Assembly: GCA_036924085.1 (NCBI GenBank)
Contig: JAVGWX010000006.1
Span: forward strand, 34,716,033-34,780,032
DNA from: Ariolimax columbianus
Taxonomy: Eukaryota > Mollusca > Gastropoda > Stylommatophora > Arionidae
Length of the DNA: 64,000 nt
Reading direction: 5' to 3'
Position numbers and translations under genes: made by a program. The notes under the pieces are model-generated. The model made no database searches. It saw only the letters and a program-made list of their open reading frames with translations, and had not been told where the DNA came from. Shown piece after piece: positions 30,848 to 39,812 of the stretch; position 1 is the stretch's first letter, and each line of letters begins with the position of its first letter.

Positions 30848-31165
30848 TTCTCATATGTTGTTGTTGTTGAATGCCCACAATGAGTAATATTATTCTTTTG
30901 TGCGTTCTGAAAAAAGTCGATAGGTGCCGGGTTGTAATAGCTTTCCTCGTATCCCTAGCGTGCTGATGAAGGTGGACAGGGGCCCTTCAGGCTGTTGTGC
31001 TATGCTTAGCTTCATATGCGTATCGATCGGGAATCACGTCGATTTCCCACCTCGTAAGTCAGGCTGCCAAAAAGAACAGCCCGTTTCCAGGGAGAACTAT
31101 GAGGAAGTCGAGGTGTGGGCTCTTGGCCAGTATAATATGTATGACCAGACGTTAGTCTGCTCTCC
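30848..31165 (+). mobile_element. Head-plus-core dispersed repeat, copy with minimal core
   Basis: It begins ttgttgttgttgaatgccca then caatgagtaat. It passes gtgctgatgaaggtggacag, ggaatcacgtcgatt and agcccgtttccaggga, then reaches cttggccagtataatatgta and the tail tgaccagacgttagtctgct. Only one core unit is present, so this copy may show the unexpanded element. Other heads: 39.55, 45.47, 52.85, 62.71 and 63.45 kb. Confidence 0.75.
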
Positions 31166-31204
31166 CACGTCCTCATATAGACAAGGACATCATCACAACG
31201 ACAA

Positions 31205-31515
31205 GCAAAGGTAAAGGTAGAGGTGGGTCCATGGCAACAACTGCCGTCGGGGATGAAAATAACTCTTCATGGACTAATCCGCAGCCTATGTGAAGTCGGG
31301 TGACCAGCTCCCTTCCTTGCTGTTTATACCTTCCCCAGCTCAAACGCCAGGCACCCTTTTACAGCTGGGTTTACTGGAAGAGCGTCGTACCTGAAACGAA
31401 CCAAGCCCGGTTTTTTTCCTGTCCGTCCGTGATTTCGAACCCTGGAGCGGTGTAACTCCAGTCTTAGCAATCCAGCACCGTCGGCTAGGCTGCACGCTCC
31501 ACAAGCGTGTCTTCG
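31205..31515 (-). mobile_element. SINE family E, copy 1
   Basis: On the minus strand a tRNA-like head (gcttgtggagcgtgcagcct, B-box GGGTTCGAAATC) is followed by a body with gtaaaccCAGCTGTAAAAGG-like sequence and agcaaggaagggagctggtc. The body matches copies at 32.49 and 39.26 kb (-) and 43.48 kb (+), although the heads differ. Boundaries are approximate. Confidence 0.7.
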
Positions 31516-31772
31516 TAAGGACATAAAGGTCACCACATAGCAAAAATTACGTTGCACTATTTGAATAGGCAATTTTAAAAATATTCGTTTCGATCAGGTC
31601 TTCCTTCCCTATCCCCATGACTATCCACAGTCTACCTGCATGGCAACATGTTTGTGTCTCCGGTTGGTCTGGTCCCTACCCTTCCTAGACAAGCTCTATG
31701 AAGGTACAAATAGTCACAGACTAACCACTGCTTTCTTTAGCTATACTCAAGTTGATGGCTGAAAGCGTACAA
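31516..31772. other. No recognisable feature
   Basis: Within the presumed intron. Nothing recognised. Confidence 0.4.
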
Positions 31773-32005
31773 AGGAGAAGAAGAAGAAGAAGAAGAAGAA
31801 GAAGAAGAAGAAGAAGAAGAAGAAGGAGAAGGAGGAGGAGAAGGAGAAGAAGAAGAAGAAGAAGAAGAAGAAGAAGAAGAAAAAGAAGAAGGAGAAGGAG
31901 GAGGAGAAGGAGAAGAAGAAGAAGAAGAAGAAGAAGGAGAAGGAGGAGAAGAAGAAGAATGAGAAGGAGGAGAAGAAGAAGAAGGAGGAGGAGAAGAAGA
32001 CAGAC
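31773..32005 (+). repeat. (GAA)n/(GGA)n purine array
   Basis: About 230 bp of almost pure purine on the plus strand, with internal period blocks (gaaggagaaggaggaggaga occurs several times). Poly-Arg, poly-Leu and poly-Phe frames across it are artefacts. Confidence 0.97.
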
Positions 32006-32489
32006 AAGTACAGAGGATCGACTGGACAACCTTTGGCCTTCTGACAAGGATACAAATCCTTGGTAAGGCATAGGCTCATTTCTATAAAATGTAAAATTAT
32101 GTTTTTTAAAACCTAACCCGCACAGTGTGCAGTGACTGTAGAGGCAAATGGACTTGATTTCTAAGCCCTATAAATTCTTCCGGCGAACCTCAGTAATCGA
32201 AATAAACACCGCAGTGATAGTGATTGATCAATAAGTATGGCACATTAGCCGCGTGGGCACAAATATGAATCTGGCGTTACGACATAACAATCTTCGACAG
32301 GTGCAAGTGAAAAACACGTCACTAATCAAAGCTACGATGATACATATATATAAGACACCGAACTCTTATCCTTTTCCATGAATATAATTAACGGCCGTCT
32401 AATTAAGCACTGAGATGAACAAATGGAAGAATAAAATGTAGTCCCATAGCGGACATTGCTGTAAGAGATGAAGTGTTTAAAGACCTCAT
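32006..32489. other. No recognisable feature
   Basis: Within the presumed intron. AT-rich, with nothing recognised. Confidence 0.45.
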
Positions 32490-32672
32490 TGTACGACGCC
32501 ACTGCATGTTTATGAAGCGAGGTGATAAGTTCAGTGTCTTGACTGCCTTTCCTTCCCTAAACAGTAAACCAGGGTACCCATTTACAGTTGAGTCTACTGG
32601 AACGTGTCGGTAGAGGGAGTTGAACCCTGCATATTTACCGTGCTCTACCACTGGGCTAATCAAACACCAGGA
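32490..32672 (-). mobile_element. SINE family E, copy 2
   Basis: The minus strand begins tgtttgattagcccagtggt then agagcacgg (strong A-box), with B-box GGGTTCAACTCC. The body has gtaaatgggtaccctggttt and gggaaggaaaggcag. The 3' end is not clear. Confidence 0.85.
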
Positions 32673-33143
32673 ATCAATGTCAGATATTGTAATCAAACAG
32701 AGATATCAGTTTTTTTGTACATCGTAAAATAATTTCAGGAATCAATCTTTATAAACTGATGAAAATATTCAACAGAATCATTCACTTTCACCGTGTGGAT
32801 TCCAAGGCCACTCAAGAGATGAAATAATAGGCCCATCGTACTTTATTGACTAAGTAGGGTTGTGCATGAGGCTGGAAATCCCCTTATGTAAGACACAATG
32901 ACATATGCTACAAAATCACATGCATGTGTTGATACAGGCTTCCTGAAAGAAGGTCACCAGTAGGTGTAGCTTGAAGTTCCTGCAGGAGCGTAAAATGAAC
33001 CAGCTGTCTATACACCTCACCCACTCATAAAATCGAATAGTCACAGAGAACGACACACAGACAGACATACATGTAGCGGATTTTATTAATGAATTCAGGA
33101 TCAAGAAAGAGAGAAATAAAAGAATATGTTTGTGTATCTGTGT

Positions 33144-33145
<2 letters not shown>
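32673..33145. other. No recognisable feature
   Basis: Within the presumed intron. Nothing recognised. Confidence 0.45.
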
Positions 33146-33189
<44 letters not shown>

Positions 33190-33204
33190 GAGAGAGAGAG
33201 AACG
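33146..33204 (+). repeat. (GA)n microsatellite
   Basis: About 40 bp of pure GA followed by an interrupted part with aacgag words. Confidence 0.95.
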
Positions 33205-33898
33205 AGCGTGAGACTGTGTGGATGTGTGTTGTATTACAATGTGTCTAAATGATGTTGCTTGTTTGTGTAATGTGTACACCTGGTGGTTTAGAATAGTAAG
33301 TGTCGAAAAAAGTACAACTTCAAGAAAAACACATTTCCAACACAGCATCATGGAACAGAACTGACTTGAAATCCTTTTTTTTTTTTTTTTTTTTTTTTAT
33401 TTGTAAATGATAAACATTCTACGTCAACAACAAAATCTTCCCTACGTTACGTGAATTAAAAAGCAGACGGGAAGCCGAGCGGAAGGCATCTCAGAGTGTT
33501 TAGTAATTTCTCGTAATCAGTTAGGATTTTATCTGCCAGGTACAAAATTGTTTTCATTAGGTTAAATTTAAAAACAGCCTGGCAGGTGTTCGTACCTGCT
33601 CACTATTTATAAACCAGAAAAACCTCTCCAATGCACGAAAACAAATAAATGAGCGCAGGGTAATTCGATTTGGCGCCCGAACTATTTATAGATAAATAAG
33701 ATAAATAAGATACAGGAAAAATAAAAATGTATCACTCAAAAAGTAATAAACCACTGTAGCGTTTATTCACTCTGCCGGGTCAACCTGAATAACTTCAGAG
33801 CTGAGGAATAAAGGACACTTTCCCCTACAATCGTTGCGCAGTGTACAGGTTAGGTTTTCATTTTCACCTCAACCTGAGAATAAATATGTACGTCTTAC
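33205..33898. other. No gene; poly-T run
   Basis: It contains a T run of about 24 bases at 33377-33400. Otherwise nothing is recognised. It directly follows the donor site of candidate exon 1 on the minus strand. Confidence 0.5.
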
Positions 33899-34123
33899 TG
33901 GAGTTTTGAGCCTCTGCTCCTTTGTCCAATAGATCGGCATCACAACCATTCGACCATTCGCCACCGTCAAAGGTCAAACTACCGTCACTTGTGTGTTTCG
34001 TCATCACTGCGATTTTTAGAGTGGGCATCCTGTCACACCGCTTCTCTCGTGGAATCGTCAGACTTGTTGAATAATCTGTTGTTTGTTCCCACCTCGTAGA
34101 TCTTTTTGTGTTAACCGGCGTCC
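33899..34123 (-). CDS. Candidate host-gene exon 1 of the chain (225 nt)
   Basis: Minus strand: acceptor taatcgtgcag, 225 nt open, donor CTCCA|GTAAGACG. It is phase 1 at both ends, so it joins in frame to exon 2 at 30,351. The sequence includes LTIPREKRCDRMPTLKIAVM and HTSDGSLTFDGGEWSNGCDA. There is no DNA repeat and amino-acid use is normal. The family is not recognised. Earlier exons would lie above 34,123, where I find only transposon sequence before 43 kb. The acceptor has a weak polypyrimidine tract, so its exact start is less certain than its end. Confidence 0.5.
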
Positions 34124-34170
34124 CTGCACGATTAGCTCTTGCAGGTGAGAATAGTTTTAGATCGACGTAT

Positions 34171-34230
34171 CTCAACCGCTGGTGAACGGACCGGTACCCG
34201 CTCCCACAAATTTCCTGCCGGTCCGCGAAG
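34171..34230 (+). mobile_element. hAT-like terminal sequence
   Basis: ctcaaccgctggtgaacgga then ccggtaccc and ccggtccgcg resemble the terminus of hAT elements (TCTCAACC followed by mirrored GGACCGG/CCGGTCC). No partner end was found, so this may be a solo fragment. Confidence 0.35.
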
Positions 34231-34344
34231 AAAGTTTTATCATCTACCTATTTATCGTCCTCTAGAAAAAAAGTTTGCCAAAGGTTGCCAGCCAATATGC
34301 TTCGACGTAACAGCAATAACTACTGAATACAACATCAAAGAAAA

Positions 34345-36640
34345 AAAACAAATTTGAGGCGTTGCTTGCGGTACATGAAGAGATAACATCTAAGGAGTTG
34401 ACATCGCATGCAAGGGATATTTTAATCTCGACAGCAAACGAAACGATTACCAGGATGTCTCACAAGAAACAGAGCAATATATCAGAGGAAACGGAGCTAT
34501 AATATATCAGAGGAAACACAGAAACTCATTGAAGAAAGGAAACAATTAAAACAAATGGGAAGCCAGGGAACAAAAACAGCAATTAAAAACTGCGCAAGAA
34601 AAGTTAGAAATAAGAAAAGATAAAAGAAGATACATAGTGGAAACTTGTAAGGATATAGAAAACCTACAGCAACAAGACAGGAAGAGAGATGCCTTTAAGG
34701 CTATAAGAACACTGACAAGAGAATTCCGACCAGTTTCGCATGTCATCAATGACAAAGACGATAACACACTAATAGAAACCACAAAGACATACTGAATAGA
34801 CGGAGAGAGTACTACAGAACCACGTATGGAGATAGCACAAAGCGCTCAGTTACAATCGTACCGAAGGATGAGAAAGAATCTGAACCAACATTGGAGGAAG
34901 TACGCTCGGCAATCAAGTCTCAAAAGGGAAAGTCCCCAGGATGTGATGATCTCCAAGCAGAGCTAATACAAGCAGGAGGGGAGGCAAGTTCTCTAGTCTA
35001 TCACAAGCTGTGCAAACAGGTATGGCACAGCGCAGAGTGGCCAGAAGCATGGAAGAAATCAATTTACATTCCCCTCCCCCGAAAAGGCAACCTGAAGCTG
35101 TGTACGATCTACGGAGCTATTGCGTTGATCAGCCACGCTAGCAAGATCCTCTTGGGAGTCGTTTTAAGAAGGATAGAGAAAAGGTTTGATTCTGAAATTC
35201 ACGTAGTCCATGTAGGTTTTAGGAAAGACGGACCAGGGATCATATATTCAATATGACGGATATCTACGAAAAATGTAGAGTTTAATGTAGACACGTACAC
35301 ATGTTTCATACGGTAAAACATCACAATCTGTGGAAAATCATGAAGTAAGTGGGGTTTCCTGTGCATATTATTCATTTCATTGAAACAGTATACCAAGATC
35401 AACAAGCCGCTGTCCGAGTATCTGGGTAAACATTAGATTGGTTTGCAGTACAAAAGGAAGTAAGTAAGAATCGATCAATTAGACTATAACAAGTTTTTTA
35501 AAATACAGCCACCTACAATAACACGAGGACATAGCTTCAAGCTGACTAAAGAGAGGTCCAGATTAGATATTAGGAAATATTTTTTTAGTCAGAGAGTGGT
35601 GCCTGCTTGGAATGCATTGTCAGGGGGGATAGTGGAGGCAGGGACAGTTAATGCATTTAAGAATAAACTGGATGCTCATAGCTTTTGGAGCAAGGTGATG
35701 TAAATGTAACTGGTTGTATACAGACTCTGCATGGTCTTCTAAACCAGTATAAAGACGTTAAGTTAAGTTAAGTTAAGACAGGGATGTATCCTCTCACCTT
35801 ATCTATACAACATATATGCGGAATGTATAATGAGAAATGTTCGAGAAGACGAGAACATTGAAAGTTTCGATCCATTTACGATTGGTGGGTACGAGATTCC
35901 AGAGTTACGATAAGTAGACGACACAGTGATTCTATCAATAATTTTAGAGCAGCTAATTTCAGCCGTAAATGGACACAGTAAAGATCAAAACCTGTTTATA
36001 AACATAAATAAAACAAAGATAATGACTACCGACAAAACACAATGTCAGCATAAATTTACTGTTGGTGGTGATGAAATAGATCAGGTCACACATTTTGAAT
36101 ATCTGGGCTCCAGAATTGACAAACCGACTGCGCGAAAGAAATCAGAAGAAGACTAGTCATGGCAACGCAGAGACTGAACAGCCCGAAGAAATTATGGCAT
36201 AGCACCAATAGAATGATAAAATTAAAAGTCTTGAGAGCCTGTGTTTTTTCTGTGGCAGTTTATGGCTGCGAATCATGGACGATTACCAAAACTTCCAGAC
36301 AAAGAATCGAATCCTTCGAGTCAAAATGTTACAGAAAGATCCTCAGAATATCTTGGACAGAGAAAAAGACAAATGTAGACATTCGGCAAGAGTTGAGCAT
36401 AGATGAGAACTGGTTTATCAATTCCATTTTGGCTAGAAAATGCAAATACTTTGGTCACATCAAGAGACACAACGGTCTCGAGAGAACGGTGATGGAAGGT
36501 ATAGTGTCAGGTAAAAGATGAAGGGGTAGACCAAGAAGACGATAGCTGTGGCGGAGACTGAAGTTTTGGCAAGGGAACGAGTTTCTTTCAGACAGACTGT
36601 GATGGGAGCGACGTTCTATAAAGGGCATGCTACATGACGA
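34345..36640 (+). pseudogene. RTE-like LINE, linker to 3' end, with one insertion
   Basis: After a decayed linker, 34.89-35.25 kb reads EEVRSAIKSQKGKSPGCDDL, then WPEAWKKSIYIPLPRKGN and ALISHASKILLG, the fingers of the reverse transcriptase. The palm follows as FNVDTYTCFI, RQGCILSPYLYNIYAECIMR (split by an insertion) and a mutated V-D-D-T catalytic site. Then come KTKIMTTDK and YLGSRIDKP, and after a frameshift the C-terminus WTITKTSRQRIESFESKCYR and ARKCKYFGHIKRHNGLERTV. The 3' end gcatgctacatgacga matches the tails of the copies at 45.68 and 46.22 kb. An L2-like LINE fragment interrupts it at 35.46 kb. Confidence 0.9.
35455..35778 (+). mobile_element. L2-like LINE 3' end inserted into the RTE-like LINE
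   Basis: The insert reads (plus strand) KERSRLDIRKYFFSQRVVP, then AWNALSGGIVEAGTVNAFKN, and ends in ttaagttaagttaagttaag. It is 5'-truncated, about 320 bp, and nearly identical in layout to 52.3-52.8 kb. It falls within the reverse-transcriptase motif V-R-Q-G-C-I-L-S-P: VQKEV lies before it and QGCILSP after it. Confidence 0.9.
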
Positions 36641-36689
36641 GATAAAACGTACTTTTAATCAATGTTGGACCGCCCCCATTACCTTGGTG

Positions 36690-36960
36690 TCAGCTGCCTT
36701 AGGGACCATTTGCTCCACTTTCCTATAAAGAGGTCATTAGAGGACAATTTTATGCACAGCGTCGTGACATGTTGAAATCTACGGCTATTTCATCAACAAT
36801 GAATCGTCTGTTGCCACGTACTAGCTGGTCGATTTGCTGTGTCATCGTGTCAGTTGCCACGTTGGTTTCTCATCAATGACGTTTTGTCTTCCGTTTTGAA
36901 ATTTTCAATGCCTGCCTGCACACTAGGAAGGCAGCGGATCGAATCACCGGTAATGTATGT
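36690..36960 (-). pseudogene. mariner-type transposase N-terminal fragment
   Basis: The minus strand reads QQIDQLVRGNRRFIVDEIAV and DFNMSRRCA-stop-KIVL, the second helix-turn-helix of mariner-family transposases. It is preceded by a poorly preserved FKTEDKTSLMRNQRGN segment. No catalytic core is present, and the copy has several stops. Confidence 0.65.
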
Positions 36961-37587
36961 GTTGTTATTCTGTTGGGATTGAAATGAACAAACATAGCCA
37001 GCACACGACGTAGCGATAGCAGTGGCGAAGCGGCATGTAGTCCTCAGTCTTTAAAACCCCTCGACTACCCCAGCATTGTCGTATGACAGTCTATTACTCT
37101 ACGACGCAAGTCGGTAGATGTCGGCCATGTTTTACGCTATATTGCGCATACGCATACTGCTTGAGGTATTGCTAAAGAGCTAGTTTGTGTCCTGAAATAA
37201 GATTTTCCATTGTAATGCTCTTACATGTACTTTATAATAAAATTCATGTTATTTAACGACCATCCCTCGCACATCCGGCGTTGTGCATTGAGCTACCAAA
37301 TAATTCTGATTAGCTTTTGTCCTCGTGGATCTATGTCTGAGTGTCCAATATTGTATTTTTAAATAAACATATAATTCGATCTGCAGTAGCCTGCCTGTTC
37401 GCAGTCAGCAGCTTACGTGGTAATCATTAGCTAGAGTTGGGAAAACGTGCCAAGAATGGTCGCAGACAAAGCGAGGTGGAGCGAGTTTGATGCTGCCCTG
37501 AATGACGTCATCATCGGGCATGGCGTCACTAAATGTTTCCTAAGTCAAGGATTTTATTTTTAAATACCTTTAAAAAAAAGACACTTC
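36961..37587. other. No recognisable feature
   Basis: Unique-looking sequence. A C+G-richer stretch at 37440-37530 has no frame I recognise. Confidence 0.45.
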
Positions 37588-37924
37588 AATGTTACTTATC
37601 ACATTCCAATGTTACTTATCACATTCCAATGTTACTTATCACATTCCCATGTTACTTATTACATTCCCATGTTACTTATCACATTCTAATGTTACTTATC
37701 ACATTCCAATGTTACTTATCACATTCCCATGTTACTTATCACATACCCATGTTACTTATCAGATTCTAATGTTACTTATCAGATTCTAATGTTACTTATC
37801 ACATTCCCATGTTACTTATTACATGATAATGTTACTTATCCCATTCCCATGTTACTTATCACATTCCAATGTTACTTATCACATTCTAATGTTACTTATC
37901 ACATTCCAACGTTACTTATCACAC
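37588..37924 (+). repeat. 20-bp minisatellite
   Basis: About seventeen units of tgttacttatcacattccaa with variants ccca, ctaa and gattctaa. Because 20 is not a multiple of three, all three plus frames carry the same repeated protein. Confidence 0.97.
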
Positions 37925-39165
37925 AACTAAAACGGAGCCATTTGAAACTGAACATACGCTCAGCGAACACTCTTCTTTCCTTCTTTTCGCGTTTTTATTA
38001 TGCTTGTGCCTTTCAGTGTCAGTGTATGAAGAGGTTTCTTGACCGGGCCCTAGTATGTGCTTCATACATGGGAAGCGTTACTGATTCTGTTATTTCTGCT
38101 ATCCATGTTTTTTGTGGTGGACACTTGGCTTTGAATCCATTGTATCTGTATAACATTGCTTTCTTAGGAATACTATCTGGTGTTTGTCGTGTAACGTGGC
38201 CAAATCATGTTGTTTGCTGTACCTTGATGAGGTCTAGCACCGTGTTGTATCTACTTGTCTCCTAATATATTCGTTTCTGATTCTATCCATTATAGTTACT
38301 CCAAGCATTCTGCTCAGGCATTTCCTCTCTGTTGTTACGATGTGTCTTTTATCTGTGTTTGGTAATGTTCAATTCAGGCACTGATACCACAATGTAGGTA
38401 GAAATATTGTGTTGTATAGTGTTCTTTTTTTCTTCTTTTTTTTTTTGTATCCATGCATAGATTTTAATATCGGGGACATTTGCCCAATGATTTGACTTGC
38501 TTTATTACATCTGTTTTTGGGATCAAGATCCTGAGCAGCGTCTGAGCTGCAGTGGTCAGCGACCCATAGCTGACTACTAGTGTCAGGGTCACCGAACCAA
38601 AGCTACCAAGACTCTTCTACACCTCCACGCGGTGATCCTGGATAACAGGCTGCAGCAGAGCAGACTGGCTAAGGAGAAGGGATCAAAGAGGTAATGCTAA
38701 CCCGGTACTCAAAAAATGATTGCTGAAGTCGGATGTGTTGGACCGAAAGGTGCAAATATCGCTGTCAAGCTGTAAACTACGACACAACGCATTCCGTTCT
38801 CTGGACTACATTCTGCTACTTAAACCCTTTCAGTGTTTGGTAGTGGGAGATTGAGAACGAACGAAGCCAAGCCAAGAGGCACATCTGGTTTTTTAAAAAT
38901 TTCCTTTGCCATCTGCTGAGATTATGTTACACAGGCACGTGAAATTGTTCCCTTCTTTTACTTGTTGGTCTTGTATGAATATTGTTGTTTCTATTTCTTT
39001 TCTTGCAATCATCATAACTTCTGTTTTCATTACGTTTATTTTCATACAATTATCCGTACAGACTTTATTAAGCTTGTTGGTATGTTCATGCAGTTATTTT
39101 TCTCCGGTTGCTATTAGTGCTTAGTCATCATCAAATGGGACGTTCATTTAAAAAATCTTTAGCTA
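37925..39165 (-). pseudogene. RTE-like LINE, palm to C-terminus, interrupted by family B
   Basis: Minus strand from about 39160: a broken D-D catalytic remnant with ALIATGEK and LHEHTNKLNKVCTDNCMKIN. After a family B insertion (38520-38880) it continues with YNTIFLPTLWYQC, TERKCLSRMLGVTIMDRIRN and LIKVQQTTWFGHVTRHTPDS. The final part, IPKKAMLYRYNGFK, ends near the 20-bp array at 37925. Motif order and spacing are good, but several stops are present. Confidence 0.85.
38520..38880 (+). mobile_element. SINE-like family B, copy 2
   Basis: A full-length copy of about 360 bp. It starts gggatcaagatcctgagcag, contains ggtgatcctggataacaggc and tgaagtcggatgtgttggac, and ends gaagccaagccaag. It is inserted in the opposite orientation into a LINE and is therefore younger than it. 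Confidence 0.92.
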
Positions 39166-39254
39166 TCACTATAGACCATACAATTGAAAGGATTTGCCAT
39201 AACGCCCATAATATTGAGCAGTCTGACCCCGCGAACGCTTCTGTTCATATACAA

Positions 39255-39482
39255 TAAATAAAGTCCCGTACCGTGCACTGCCGTAGGGATGAAGCGTTAG
39301 AGGCTGAATTGTGCCCAGCCACAACGTGTATGCGACCAGTTCCCTGTTTCGCTGTCTGTCCTTCCCTAACCGTAACCATTTCCAGCTGGGTCAACTGGAG
39401 AGTGTAGTAGCAGGAGTTGAACTCCGTTACCTTTTGCAGTGAAAACCGAATGCTCTACCACCACACTAATCAAGCACCGCCT
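39255..39482 (-). mobile_element. SINE family E, copy 3
   Basis: On the minus strand the head reads gcttgattagtgtggtggta then gagcattcgg, with B-box GGAGTTCAACTCC. The body includes ccagctgggtcaactggaga on the plus strand and gggaaggacag on the minus strand. It matches the copy at 32.49 kb. Confidence 0.85.
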
Positions 39483-39552
39483 GTTCACATAAACCAATCA
39501 TTATAGGCACAGGTGTTCACAAGAAAGCGATGACAAGATGGATGTACATATT

Positions 39553-39812
39553 TGTTGTTGTTGTTTCTAATGCGACTCATACATGGGTTAGGTATTTCTG
39601 ACGATTTTTTTTTAGTAACAGGTTACAGTGGCTCTCCTCGCACCCCGAGGAATAGTTTAAAACGTGGACCAGGGTCATCGTGACTGTAGTGTAACGCGAG
39701 GCTCCTCATTAAGCTCACCATTATGGGGATCATCGTACCCATCCCCATCTCGTTGCCAGGCTTCCATTAAACAGCCTGTTTTCAGTAAGAACTACTTGGA
39801 AGCCATGTAGGT
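39553..39812 (+). mobile_element. Head of the head-plus-core repeat, diverged copy
   Basis: It begins ttgttgttgttgtttctaat. Matches to the other heads are tacagtggctctcctcgcac, gtggaccaggg and aacagcctgttttcag, ending in tcttgatcagc. It leads without a gap into the 3.5-kb array to its right, which links the giant array to the dispersed family. Confidence 0.65.

Noticed and set aside
31752..32066. Poly-Arg, poly-Leu and poly-Phe frames
   Set aside because: All are readings of one GAA/GGA purine array.
37588..37924. CRISPR-like look of regularly spaced 20-bp words
   Set aside because: There are no unique spacers; the units are contiguous. The setting is eukaryotic with splice sites, LINEs and SINEs.
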